Below are positions 35,726 to 49,100 of a DNA stretch of 64,000 nt, in pieces; within the stretch, counting starts at the first letter, position 1, and each line of letters opens with the position of its first letter. Below the pieces are notes generated by a model. The model was given only the letters and a program-made list of their open reading frames with translations. It was not told where the DNA came from and ran no database searches. The stretch spans positions 24,140,501-24,204,500 of the forward strand of contig CM072864.1 in assembly GCA_036937835.1 (NCBI GenBank), in the 5' to 3' direction. Made by a program: the position numbers and the translations under genes. The DNA comes from Pampus argenteus. Lineage: Eukaryota > Chordata > Actinopteri > Scombriformes > Stromateidae.

Positions 35726-38700
35726 TACAGTTTTTCTTAAACAAAGAGCAATATTTTAAATCAAAACCATGTTTGCCATCAACAAGTAACTGATTTCTAA
35801 TGATTAGGACCAAAAAACTCACTTCTGAGAGCTTCCTGCAGCTTTTACTGTAACATTTGTAAAAATAGCTTTCTCTCAGGCCAAAACTGACAACTACAGT
35901 TTTCCTTAAACAAGGAGCAATATGTTCAATCAAAACCATGTTTGCCATCAACAAGTAACTGATTTCTAAGATTAGGACCAAAAAACTCACTTCTGAGAGC
36001 TTCCTGCAGCTTTTACTGTAACATTTGTAAAAATAGTTTTCTCTCAGGCCAAAACTGACAAGTACAGTTTTTCTTAAACAACGAGCAATATTTTCAATCA
36101 AAACCATGTTTGCCATCAACAAGTAACTGATATCTAATGATTAGGACCAAAAAACTCACTTCTGAGAGCTTCCTGCTGCTTTTACTGTAACATTTGTAAA
36201 AATAGTTTTCTCTCAGGCCAAAACTGACAACTACAGTTTTTCTTAAACAAGGAGCAATATTTTCAATCAAAACCATGTTTGCCATCAACAAGTAACTGAT
36301 TTCTAATGATTAGGACCAAAAAACTCACTTCTGAGAGCTTCCTGCAGCTTTTACTGTAACATTTGTAAAAAAAAAAAAAATAGATTTCTCTCAGGCCACA
36401 ACTGACAATTACAGTTTTTCTTAAACAACGAGCAATATTTTAATCAAAACCATGTTTGCCATCAACAAGTAACTGATTTCTAATGATTAGGACCAAAAAA
36501 CTCACTTCTGAGAGCTTCCTGCAGCTTTTACTGTAACATTTGTAAAAAATAGCTTTCTCTCGGCGAGAGAAGGCCAAAACTGAAGACTACAGTTTTTCTT
36601 AAACAAGGAGCAATATTTTAAATCAAAACCATGTTTGCCATTAACAAGTAACTGATTTCTAATGATTAGGACCAAAAAACTCACTTCTGAGAGCTTCCTG
36701 CTGCTTTTACTGTAACATTTGTAAAAAATAGTTTTCTCTCAGGCCAAAACTGACAACTACAGTTTTTCTTAAACAAGGAGCAATATTTTCAATCAAAACC
36801 ATGTTTGCCATCAACAAGTAACTGATTTCTAATGATTAGGACCAAAAAACTCACTTCTGAGAGCTTCCTGCAGCTTTTACTGTAACATTTGTAAAAAAAA
36901 AAAAAAAAAACGCTTTCTCTCGGGCCAAAACTGACAACTACAGTTTTTCTTAAACAAGGAGCAATATTTTCAATCAAAACCATGTTTGCCATCAATAAGT
37001 AACTGATATCTAATGATTAGGACCAAAAAACTCACTTCTGAGAGCTTCCTGCTGCTTTTACTGTAACATTTGTAAAAATAGTTTTCTCTCAGGCCAAAAC
37101 TGACAACTACAGTTTTTCTTAAACAAGGAGCAATATTTTCAATCAAAACCATGTTTGCCATCAACAAGTAACTGATTTCTAATGATTAGGACCAAAAAAC
37201 TCACTTCTGAGAGCTTCCTGCAGCTTTTACTGTAACATTTGTAAAAATAGCTTTCTCTCAGGCCAAAACTGACAACTACAGTTTTTCTTAAACAAAGAGC
37301 AATATTTTAAATCAAAACCATGTTTGCCATCAAGTAACTGATTTCTAATGATTAGGACCAAAAAACTCACTTCTGAGAGCTTCCTGCTTCTTTTAGTGTA
37401 ACATTTGTAAAAATAGCTTTCTCTCGGCGAGAGAAGGCCAAAACTGACAACTACAGTTTTCCTTAAACAAGGAGCAATATTTTCAATCAAAACCATGTTT
37501 GCCATCAACAAGTAACTGATTTCTAAGATTAGGACCAAAAAACTCACTTCTGAGAGCTTCCTGCAGCTTTTACTGTAACATTTGTAAAAAAAAAAAAAAA
37601 AAACGATTTCTCTCGGGCCAAAACTGACAACTACAGTTTTTCTTAAACAAGGAGCAATATTTTCAATCAAAACCATGTTTGCCATCAACAAGTAACTGAT
37701 TTCTAATGATTAGGACCAAAAAACTCACTTCTGAGAGCTTCCTGCAGCTTTTACTATAACATTTGTAAAAATAGCTTTCTCTCAGGCCAAAACTGACAAC
37801 TACAGTTTTTCTTAAAAAAAGAGCAATATTTTCAATCAAAACCATGTTTGCCATCAAGTAACTGATTTCTAATGATTAGGACCAAAAAACTCACTTCTGA
37901 GAGCTTCCTGCTGCTTTTACTGTAACATTTGTAAAAATAGCTTTCTCTCGGCGAGAGAAGGCCAAAACTGACAACTACAGTTTTCCTTAAACAAGGAGCA
38001 ATATTTTCAATCAAAACCATGTTTGCCATCAACAAGTAACTGATTTCTAATGATTAGGACCAAAAAACTCACTTCTGAGAGCTTCCTGCAGCTTTTACTG
38101 TAACATTTGTAAAAATAGTTTTCTCTCAGGCCAAAACTGACAACTACAGTTTTTCTTAAACAACGAGCAATATTTTCAATCAAAACCATGTTTGCCATCA
38201 ACAAGTAACTTATATCTAATGATTAGGACCAAAAAACTCACTTCTGAGAGCTTCCTGCTGCTTTTACTGTAACATTTGTAAAAATAGTTTTCTCTCAGGC
38301 CAAAACTGACAACTACAGTTTTTCTTAAACAAGGAGCAATATTTTCAATCAAAACCATGTTTGCCATCAACAAGCAACTGATTTCTAATGATTAGGACCA
38401 AAAAACTCACTTCTGAGAGCTTCCTGAAGCTTTTACTGTAACATTTGTAAAAATAGCTTTCTCTCAGTGAGAGAAGGCCAAAACTGACAACTACAGTTTT
38501 TCTTAAACAACGAGCAATATTTTCAATCAAAACCATGTTTGCCATCAACAAGTAACTGATTTCTAATGATTAGGACCAAAAAACTCACTTCTGAGAGCTT
38601 CCTGCAGCTTTTACTGTAACATTTGTAAAAAAAAAAAAAAAAAACGCTTTCTCTCGGGCCAAAACTGACAACTACAGTTTTTCTTAAACAAGGAGCAATA

Positions 38701-38929
38701 TTTTCAATCAAAACCATGTTTGCCATCAACAAGTAACTGATTTCTAATGATTAGGACCAAAAAACTCACTTCTGAGAGCTTCCTGCAGCTTTTACTGTAA
38801 CATTTGTAAAGATAGCTTTCTCTCGGAGAGAGAAGGCCAAAACTGACAACTACAGTTTTTCTTAAACAAGGAGCAATATTTTCTATCAAAACCATGTTTG
38901 CCATCAACAAGTAATTGATTTCTAATGAT

Positions 38930-40673
38930 TAGGACCAAAAAACTCACTTCTGAGAGCTTCCTGCAGCTTTTACTGTAACATTTGTAAAAATAGCTTTCTC
39001 TCAGGCCAAAACTGACAACTACAGTTTTCCTTAAACAAGGAGCAATATTTTCAATCAAAACCATGTTTGCCATCAACAAGTAACTGATTTCTAATGATTA
39101 GGACCAAAAAACTCACTTCTGAGAGCTTCCTGCAGCTTTTACTATAACATTTGTAAAAATAGCTTTCTCTCGGAGAGAGAAGGCCAAAACTGACAACTAT
39201 AGTTTTTCTTAAACTAAGAGCAATTTTTTCAATCAAAACCATGTTTGCCATCAACAAGTAACTGATTTCTAAGATTAGGACCAAAAAACTCACTTCTGAG
39301 AGCTTCCTGCAGCTTTTACTGTAACATTTGTAAAAAAAAAAAAAAAAAAACGATTTCTCTCGGGCCAAAACTGACAACTACAGTTTTTCTTAAACAAGGA
39401 GCAATATTTTCAATCAAAACCATGTTTGCCATCAACAAGTAACTGATTTCTAATGATTAGGACCAAAAAACTCACTTCTGAGAGCTTCCTGCAGCTTTTA
39501 CTATAACATTTGTAAAAATAGCTTTCTCTCAGGCCAAAACTGACAACTACAGTTTTTCTTAAAAAAAGAGCAATATTTTCAATCAAAACCATGTTTGCCA
39601 TCAAGTAACTGATTTCTAATGATTAGGACCAAAAAACTCACTTCTGAGAGCTTCCTGCTGCTTTTACTGTAACATTTGTAAAAATAGCTTTCTCTCGGCG
39701 AGAGAAGGCCAAAACTGACAACTACAGTTTTCCTTAAACAAGGAGCAATATTTTCAATCAAAACCATGTTTGCCATCAACAAGTAACTGATTTCTAATGA
39801 TTAGGACCAAAAAACTCACTTCTGAGAGCTTCCTGCAGCTTTTACTGTAACATTTGTAAAAATAGCTTTCTCTCAGGCCAAAACTGACAACTACAGTTTT
39901 CCTTAAACAAGGAGCAATATTTTCAATCAAAACCATGTTTGCCATCAACAAGTAACTGATTTCTAATGATTAGGACCAAAAAACTCACTTCTGAGAGCTT
40001 CCTGCAGCTTTTACTATAACATTTGTAAAAATAGCTTTCTCTCGGAGAGAGAAGGCCAAAACTGACAACTATAGTTTTTCTTAAACTAAGAGCAATTTTT
40101 TCAATCAAAACCATGTTTGCCATCAACAAGTAACTGATTTCTAAGATTAGGACCAAAAAACTCACTTCTGAGAGCTTCCTGCAGCTTTTACTGTAACATT
40201 TGTAAAAAAAAAAAAAAAAAAACGATTTCTCTCGGGCCAAAACTGACAACTACAGTTTTTCTTAAACAAGGAGCAATATTTTCAATCAAAACCATGTTTG
40301 CCATCAACAAGTAACTGATTTCTAATGATTAGGACCAAAAAACTCACTTCTGAGAGCTTCCTGCAGCTTTTACTATAACATTTGTAAAAATAGCTTTCTC
40401 TCAGGCCAAAACTGACAACTACAGTTTTTCTTAAAAAAAGAGCAATATTTTCAATCAAAACCATGTTTGCCATCAAGTAACTGATTTCTAATGATTAGGA
40501 CCAAAAAACTCACTTCTGAGAGCTTCCTGCTGCTTTTACTGTAACATTTGTAAAAATAGCTTTCTCTCGGCGAGAGAAGGCCAAAACTGACAACTACAGT
40601 TTTCCTTAAACAAGGAGCAATATTTTCAATCAAAACCATGTTTGCCATCAACAAGTAACTGATTTCTAATGAT
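38930..40673 (+). repeat. Tandem pair of 872-bp higher-order units
   Basis: Two near-identical five-monomer units (lengths 169, 178, 181, 169 and 175 in rotation), about 38930-39801 and 39802-40673. Each contains a CTATAGTTTTTC monomer with AAACTAAGAGC, an A-tract monomer with ACGATTTCTCTC, an AAAAAAAGAGC monomer and the short CATCAAGTAAC monomer. Confidence 0.82.
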
Positions 40674-43600
40674 TAGGACCAAAAAACTCACTTCTGAGAG
40701 CTTCCTGCAGCTTTTACTGTAACATTTGTAAAAATAGTTTTCTCTCAGGCCAAAACTGACAACTACAGTTTTTCTTAAACAACGAGCAATATTTTCAATC
40801 AAAACCATGTTTGCCATCAACAAGTAACTTATATCTAATGATTAGGACCAAAAAACTCACTTCTGAGAGCTTCCTGCTGCTTTTACTGTAACATTTGTAA
40901 AAATAGTTTTCTCTCAGGCCAAAACTGACAACTACAGTTTTTCTTAAACAAGGAGCAATATTTTCAATCAAAACCATGTTTGCCATCAACAAGCAACTGA
41001 TTTCTAATGATTAGGACCAAAAAACTCACTTCTGAGAGCTTCCTGAAGCTTTTACTGTAACATTTGTAAAAATAGCTTTCTCTCAGTGAGAGAAGGCCAA
41101 AACTGACAACTACAGTTTTTCTTAAACAACGAGCAATATTTTCAATCAAAACCATGTTTGCCATCAACAAGTAACTGATTTCTAATGATTAGGACCAAAA
41201 AACTCACTTCTGAGAGCTTCCTGCAGCTTTTACTGTAACATTTGTAAAAAAAAAAAAAAAAAAACGCTTTCTCTCGGGCCAAAACTGACAACTACAGTTT
41301 TTCTTAAACAAGGAGCAATATTTTCAATCAAAACCATGTTTGCCATCAACAAGTAACTGATTTCTAATGATTAGGACCAAAAAACTCACTTCTGAGAGCT
41401 TCCTGCAGCTTTTACTGTAACATTTGTAAAAATAGCTTTCTCTCGGAGAGAGAAGGCCAAAACTGACAACTACAGTTTTTCTTAAACAAGGAGCAATATT
41501 TTCTATCAAAACCATGTTTGCCATCAACAAGTAATTGATTTCTAATGATTAGGACCAAAAAACTCACTTCTGAGAGCTTCCTGCAGCTTTTACTGTAACA
41601 TTTGTAAAAATAGCTTTCTCTCAGGCCAAAACTGACAACTACAGTTTTCCTTAAACAAGGAGCAATATTTTCAATCAAAACCATGTTTGCCATCAACAAG
41701 TAACTGATTTCTAATGATTAGGACCAAAAAACTCACTTCTGAGAGCTTCCTGCAGCTTTTACTATAACATTTGTAAAAATAGCTTTCTCTCGGAGAGAGA
41801 AGGCCAAAACTGACAACTATAGTTTTTCTTAAACTAAGAGCAATTTTTTCAATCAAAACCATGTTTGCCATCAACAAGTAACTGATTTCTAATGATTAGG
41901 ACCAATAAACTCACTTCTGAGAGCTTCCTGCAGCTTTTACTGTAACATTTGTAAAAATAGCTTTCTCTCGGCGAGAGAAGGCCAAAACTGACAACTACAG
42001 TTTTTCTTAAACAACAAGCAATATTTTCAATCAAAACCATGTTTGCCATCAACAAGTAACTGATTTCTAATGATTAGGACCAAAAAACTCACTTCTGAGA
42101 GCTTCCTGCTGCTTTTACTGTAACATTTGTAAAAATAGCTTTCTCTCGGCGAGAGAAGGCCAAAACTGACAACTACAGTTTTTCTTAAACAAAGAGCAAT
42201 ATTTTCAATCAAAACCATGTTTGCCATCAACAGGTAACTGATTTCTAATGATTAGGACCAAAAAACTCACTTCTGAGAGCTTCCTGCAGCTTTTACTGTA
42301 ACATTTGTAAAAATAGCTTTCTCTCAGAGAGAGAAAGCCAAAACTGACAACTACAGTTTTTCTTAAACAAAGAGCAATTTTTTCAATCAAAACCATGTTT
42401 GCCATCAACAAGTAACTGATTTCTAATGATTAGGACCAAAAAACTCACTTCTGAGAGCTTCCTGCAGCTTTTACTGTAACATTTGTAAAAATAGTTTTCT
42501 CTCAGGCCAAAACTGACAACTACAGTTTTTCTTAAACAACGAGCAATATTTTCAATCAAAACCATGTTTGCCATCAACAAGTAACTTATATCTAATGATT
42601 AGGACCAAAAAACTCACTTCTGAGAGCTTCCTGCTGCTTTTACTGTAACATTTGTAAAAATAGTTTTCTCTCAGGCCAAAACTGACAACTACAGTTTTTC
42701 TTAAACAAGGAGCAATATTTTCAATCAAAACCATGTTTGCCATCAACAAGTAACTGATTTCTAATGATTAGGACCAAAAAACTCACTTCTGAGAGCTTCC
42801 TGCAGCTTTTACTGTAACATTTGTAAAGATAGCTTTCTCTCGGAGAGAGAAGGCCAAAACTGACAACTACAGTTTTTCTTAAACAAGGAGCAATATTTTC
42901 TATCAAAACCATGTTTGCCATCAACAAGTAATTGATTTCTAATGATTAGGACCAAAAAACTCACTTCTGAGAGCTTCCTGCAGCTTTTACTGTAACATTT
43001 GTAAAAATAGCTTTCTCTCAGGCCAAAACTGACAACTACAGTTTTCCTTAAACAAGGAGCAATATTTTCAATCAAAACCATGTTTGCCATCAACAAGTAA
43101 CTGATTTCTAATGATTAGGACCAAAAAACTCACTTCTGAGAGCTTCCTGCAGCTTTTACTATAACATTTGTAAAAATAGCTTTCTCTCGGAGAGAGAAGG
43201 CCAAAACTGACAACTATAGTTTTTCTTAAACTAAGAGCAATTTTTTCAATCAAAACCATGTTTGCCATCAACAAGTAACTGATTTCTAAGATTAGGACCA
43301 AAAAACTCACTTCTGAGAGCTTCCTGCAGCTTTTACTGTAACATTTGTAAAAAAAAAAAAAAAAAACGATTTCTCTCGGGCCAAAACTGACAACTACAGT
43401 TTTTCTTAAACAAGGAGCAATATTTTCAATCAAAACCATGTTTGCCATCAACAAGTAACTGATTTCTAATGATTAGGACCAAAAAACTCACTTCTGAGAG
43501 CTTCCTGCAGCTTTTACTATAACATTTGTAAAAATAGCTTTCTCTCAGGCCAAAACTGACAACTACAGTTTTTCTTAAAAAAAGAGCAATATTTTCAATC

Positions 43601-46135
43601 AAAACCATGTTTGCCATCAAGTAACTGATTTCTAATGATTAGGACCAAAAAACTCACTTCTGAGAGCTTCCTGCTGCTTTTACTGTAACATTTGTAAAAA
43701 TAGCTTTCTCTCGGCGAGAGAAGGCCAAAACTGACAACTACAGTTTTCCTTAAACAAGGAGCAATATTTTCAATCAAAACCATGTTTGCCATCAACAAGT
43801 AACTGATTTCTAATGATTAGGACCAAAAAACTCACTTCTGAGAGCTTCCTGCAGCTTTTACTGTAACATTTGTAAAAATAGTTTTCTCTCAGGCCAAAAC
43901 TGACAACTACAGTTTTTCTTAAACAACGAGCAATATTTTCAATCAAAACCATGTTTGCCATCAACAAGTAACTTATATCTAATGATTAGGACCAAAAAAC
44001 TCACTTCTGAGAGCTTCCTGCTGCTTTTACTGTAACATTTGTAAAAATAGTTTTCTCTCAGGCCAAAACTGACAACTACAGTTTTTCTTAAACAAGGAGC
44101 AATATTTTCAATCAAAACCATGTTTGCCATCAACAAGCAACTGATTTCTAATGATTAGGACCAAAAAACTCACTTCTGAGAGCTTCCTGAAGCTTTTACT
44201 GTAACATTTGTAAAAATAGCTTTCTCTCAGTGAGAGAAGGCCAAAACTGACAACTACAGTTTTTCTTAAACAACGAGCAATATTTTCAATCAAAACCATG
44301 TTTGCCATCAACAAGTAACTGATTTCTAATGATTAGGACCAAAAAACTCACTTCTGAGAGCTTCCTGCAGCTTTTACTGTAACATTTGTAAAAAAAAAAA
44401 AAAAAAAACGCTTTCTCTCGGGCCAAAACTGACAACTACAGTTTTTCTTAAACAAGGAGCAATATTTTCAATCAAAACCATGTTTGCCATCAACAAGTAA
44501 CTGATTTCTAATGATTAGGACCAAAAAACTCACTTCTGAGAGCTTCCTGCAGCTTTTACTGTAACATTTGTAAAAATAGCTTTCTCTCGGAGAGAGAAGG
44601 CCAAAACTGACAACTACAGTTTTTCTTAAACAAGGAGCAATATTTTCTATCAAAACCATGTTTGCCATCAACAAGTAATTGATTTCTAATGATTAGGACC
44701 AAAAAACTCACTTCTGAGAGCTTCCTGCAGCTTTTACTGTAACATTTGTAAAAATAGCTTTCTCTCAGGCCAAAACTGACAACTACAGTTTTCCTTAAAC
44801 AAGGAGCAATATTTTCAATCAAAACCATGTTTGCCATCAACAAGTAACTGATTTCTAATGATTAGGACCAAAAAACTCACTTCTGAGAGCTTCCTGCAGC
44901 TTTTACTATAACATTTGTAAAAATAGCTTTCTCTCGGAGAGAGAAGGCCAAAACTGACAACTATAGTTTTTCTTAAACTAAGAGCAATTTTTTCAATCAA
45001 AACCATGTTTGCCATCAACAAGTAACTGATTTCTAATGATTAGGACCAATAAACTCACTTCTGAGAGCTTCCTGCAGCTTTTACTGTAACATTTGTAAAA
45101 ATAGCTTTCTCTCGGCGAGAGAAGGCCAAAACTGACAACTACAGTTTTTCTTAAACAACAAGCAATATTTTCAATCAAAACCATGTTTGCCATCAACAAG
45201 TAACTGATTTCTAATGATTAGGACCAAAAAACTCACTTCTGAGAGCTTCCTGCTGCTTTTACTGTAACATTTGTAAAAATAGCTTTCTCTCGGCGAGAGA
45301 AGGCCAAAACTGACAACTACAGTTTTTCTTAAACAAAGAGCAATATTTTCAATCAAAACCATGTTTGCCATCAACAGGTAACTGATTTCTAATGATTAGG
45401 ACCAAAAAACTCACTTCTGAGAGCTTCCTGCAGCTTTTACTGTAACATTTGTAAAAATAGCTTTCTCTCAGAGAGAGAAAGCCAAAACTGACAACTACAG
45501 TTTTTCTTAAACAAAGAGCAATTTTTTCAATCAAAACCATGTTTGCCATCAACAAGTAACTGATTTCTAATGATTAGGACCAAAAAACTCACTTCTGAGA
45601 GCTTCCTGCAGCTTTTACTGTAACATTTGTAAAAATAGTTTTCTCTCAGGCCAAAACTGACAACTACAGTTTTTCTTAAACAACGAGCAATATTTTCAAT
45701 CAAAACCATGTTTGCCATCAACAAGTAACTTATATCTAATGATTAGGACCAAAAAACTCACTTCTGAGAGCTTCCTGCTGCTTTTACTGTAACATTTGTA
45801 AAAATAGTTTTCTCTCAGGCCAAAACTGACAACTACAGTTTTTCTTAAACAAGGAGCAATATTTTCAATCAAAACCATGTTTGCCATCAACAAGTAACTG
45901 ATTTCTAATGATTAGGACCAAAAAACTCACTTCTGAGAGCTTCCTGCAGCTTTTACTGTAACATTTGTAAAAATAGCTTTCTCTCGGAGAGAGAAGGCCA
46001 AAACTGACAACTACAGTTTTTCTTAAACAAGGAGCAATATTTTCTATCAAAACCATGTTTGCCATCAACAAGTAATTGATTTCTAATGATTAGGACCAAA
46101 AAACTCACTTCTGAGAGCTTCCTGCAGCTTTTACT
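39802..46135 (+). repeat. Tandem pair of 3144-bp higher-order units
   Basis: About 39802-42945 and 42946-46135 repeat the same order of about 18 monomers at an offset of 3144 (3145 across one A-tract). Diagnostic variants such as GGACCAATAAAC (41904 and about 45048), CAACAGGTAAC (about 42229 and 45373) and GAGAGAAAGCC (about 42323 and 45473) recur in register. The unit contains one copy of the 872-bp unit, so the structure is nested. The match ends near 46135, where ACTGTAAC is replaced by ACTGTGAC. Confidence 0.85.
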
Positions 46136-49100
46136 GTGACATTTGTAAAAAATAGCTTTCTCTCGGAGAGAGAAGGCCAAAACTGACAACTACAGTTTTT
46201 CTTAAATAAAGAGCAATTTTTTCAATCAAAACCATGTTTGCCAACAACAAGTAACTGATTTCTAATGATTAGGACCAGAAAACTCACTTCTGAGAGCTTC
46301 CTGCAGCTTTTACTGTAACATTTGTAAAAATAGTTTTCTCTCAGGCCAAAACTGACAACTACAGTTTTTCTTAAACAACGAGCAATATTTTCAATCAAAA
46401 CCATGTTTGCCATCAACAAGTAACTTATATCTAATGATTAGGACCAAAAAACTCACTTCTGAGAGCTTCCTGCTGCTTTTACTGTAACATTTGTAAAAAT
46501 AGTTTTCTCTCAGGCCAAATCTGACAACTACAGTTTTTCTTAAACAAGGAGCAATATTTTCAATCAAAACCATGTTTGCCATCAACAAGCAACTGATTTC
46601 TAATGATTAGGACCAAAAAACTCACTTCTGAGAGCTTCCTGAAGCTTTTACTGTAACATTTGTAAAAATAGCTTTCTCTCAGTGAGAGAAGGCCAAAACT
46701 GACAACTACAGTTTTTCTTAAACAACGAGCAATATTTTCAATCAAAACCATGTTTGCCATCAACAAGTAACTGATTTCTAATGATTAGGACCAAAAAACT
46801 CACTTCTGAGAGCTTCCTGCAGCTTTTACTGTAACATTTGTAAAAAAAAAAAAAAAAAAAACGCTTTCTCTCGGGCCAAAACTGACAACTACAGTTTTTC
46901 TTAAACAAGGAGCAATATTTTCAATCAAAACCATGTTTGCCATCAACAAGTAACTGATTTCTAATGATTAGGACCAAAAAACTCACTTCTGAGAGCTTCC
47001 TGCAGCTTTTACTGTGACATTTGTAAAAAATAGCTTTCTCTCGGAGAGAGAAGGCCAAAACTGACAACTACAGTTTTTCTTAAACAAGGAGCAATATTTT
47101 CTATCAAAACCATGTTTGCCATCAACAAGTAATTGATTTCTAATGATTAGGACCAAAAAACTCACTTCTGAGAGCTTCCTGCAGCTTTTACTGTGACATT
47201 TGTAAAAAATAGCTTTCTCTCGGAGAGAGAAGGCCAAAACTGACAACTACAGTTTTTCTTAAATAAAGAGCAATTTTTTCAATCAAAACCATGTTTGCCA
47301 ACAACAAGTAACTGATTTCTAATGATTAGGACCAGAAAACTCACTTCTGAGAGCTTCCTGCAGCTTTTACTGTAACATTTGTAAAAATAGTTTTCTCTCA
47401 GGCCAAAACTGACAACTACAGTTTTTCTTAAACAACGAGCAATATTTTCAATCAAAACCATGTTTGCCATCAACAAGTAACTTATATCTAATGATTAGGA
47501 CCAAAAAACTCACTTCTGAGAGCTTCCTGCTGCTTTTTCTGTAACATTTGTAAAAATAGTTTTCTCTCAGGCCAAATCTGACAACTACAGTTTTTCTTAA
47601 ACAAGGAGCAATATTTTCAATCAAAACCATGTTTGCCATCAACAAGCAACTGATTTCTAATGATTAGGACCAAAAAACTCACTTCTGAGAGCTTCCTGAA
47701 GCTTTTACTGTAACATTTGTAAAAATAGCTTTCTCTCAGTGAGAGAAGGCCAAAACTGACAACTACAGTTTTTCTTAAACAACGAGCAATATTTTCAATC
47801 AAAACCATGTTTGCCATCAACAAGTAACTGATTTCTAATGATTAAGACCAAAAAACTCACTTCTGAGAGCTTCCTGCAGCTTTTACTGTAACATTTGTAA
47901 AAAAAAAAAAAAAAAACGCTTTCTCTCGGGCCAAAACTGACAACTACAGTTTTTCTTAAACAACGAGCAATATTTTCAATCAAAACCATGTTTGCCATCA
48001 ACAAGTAACTTATATCTAATGATTAGGACCAAAAAACTCACTTCTGAGAGCTTCCTGAAGCTTTTACTGTAACATTTGTAAAAATAGCTTTCTCTCAGTG
48101 AGAGAAGGCCAAAACTGACAACTACAGTTTTTCTTAAACAACGAGCAATATTTTCAATCAAAACCATGTTTGCCATCAACAAGTAACTGATTTCTAATGA
48201 TTAGGACCAAAAAACTCACTTCTGAGAGCTTCCTGCAGCTTTTACTGTAACATTTGTAAAAAAAAAAAAAAAAAAAACGCTTTCTCTCGGGCCAAAACTG
48301 ACAACTACAGTTTTTCTTAAACAAGGAGCAATATTTTCAATCAAAACCATGTTTGCCATCAACAAGTAACTGATTTCTAATGATTAGGACCAAAAAACTC
48401 ACTTCTGAGAGCTTCCTGCAGCTTTTACTGTAACATTTGTAAAAATAGCTTTCTCTCGGAGAGAGAAGGCCAAAACTGACAACTACAGTTTTTCTTAAAC
48501 AAGGAGCAATATTTTCTATCAAAACCATGTTTGCCATCAACAAGTAATTGATTTCTAATGATTAGGACCAAAAAACTCACTTCTGAGAGCTTCCTGCAGC
48601 TTTTACTGTGACATTTGTAAAAAATAGCTTTCTCTCGGAGAGAGAAGGCCAAAACTGACAACTACAGTTTTTCTTAAATAAAGAGCAATTTTTTCAATCA
48701 AAACCATGTTTGCCAACAACAAGTAACTGATTTCTAATGATTAGGACCAGAAAACTCACTTCTGAGAGCTTCCTGCAGCTTTTACTGTAACATTTGTAAA
48801 AATAGTTTTCTCTCAGGCCAAAACTGACAACTACAGTTTTTCTTAAACAACGAGCAATATTTTCAATCAAAACCATGTTTGCCATCAACAAGTAACTTAT
48901 ATCTAATGATTAGGACCAAAAAACTCACTTCTGAGAGCTTCCTGCTGCTTTTACTGTAACATTTGTAAAAATAGTTTTCTCTCAGGCCAAATCTGACAAC
49001 TACAGTTTTTCTTAAACAAGGAGCAATATTTTCAATCAAAACCATGTTTGCCATCAACAAGCAACTGATTTCTAATGATTAGGACCAAAAAACTCACTTC

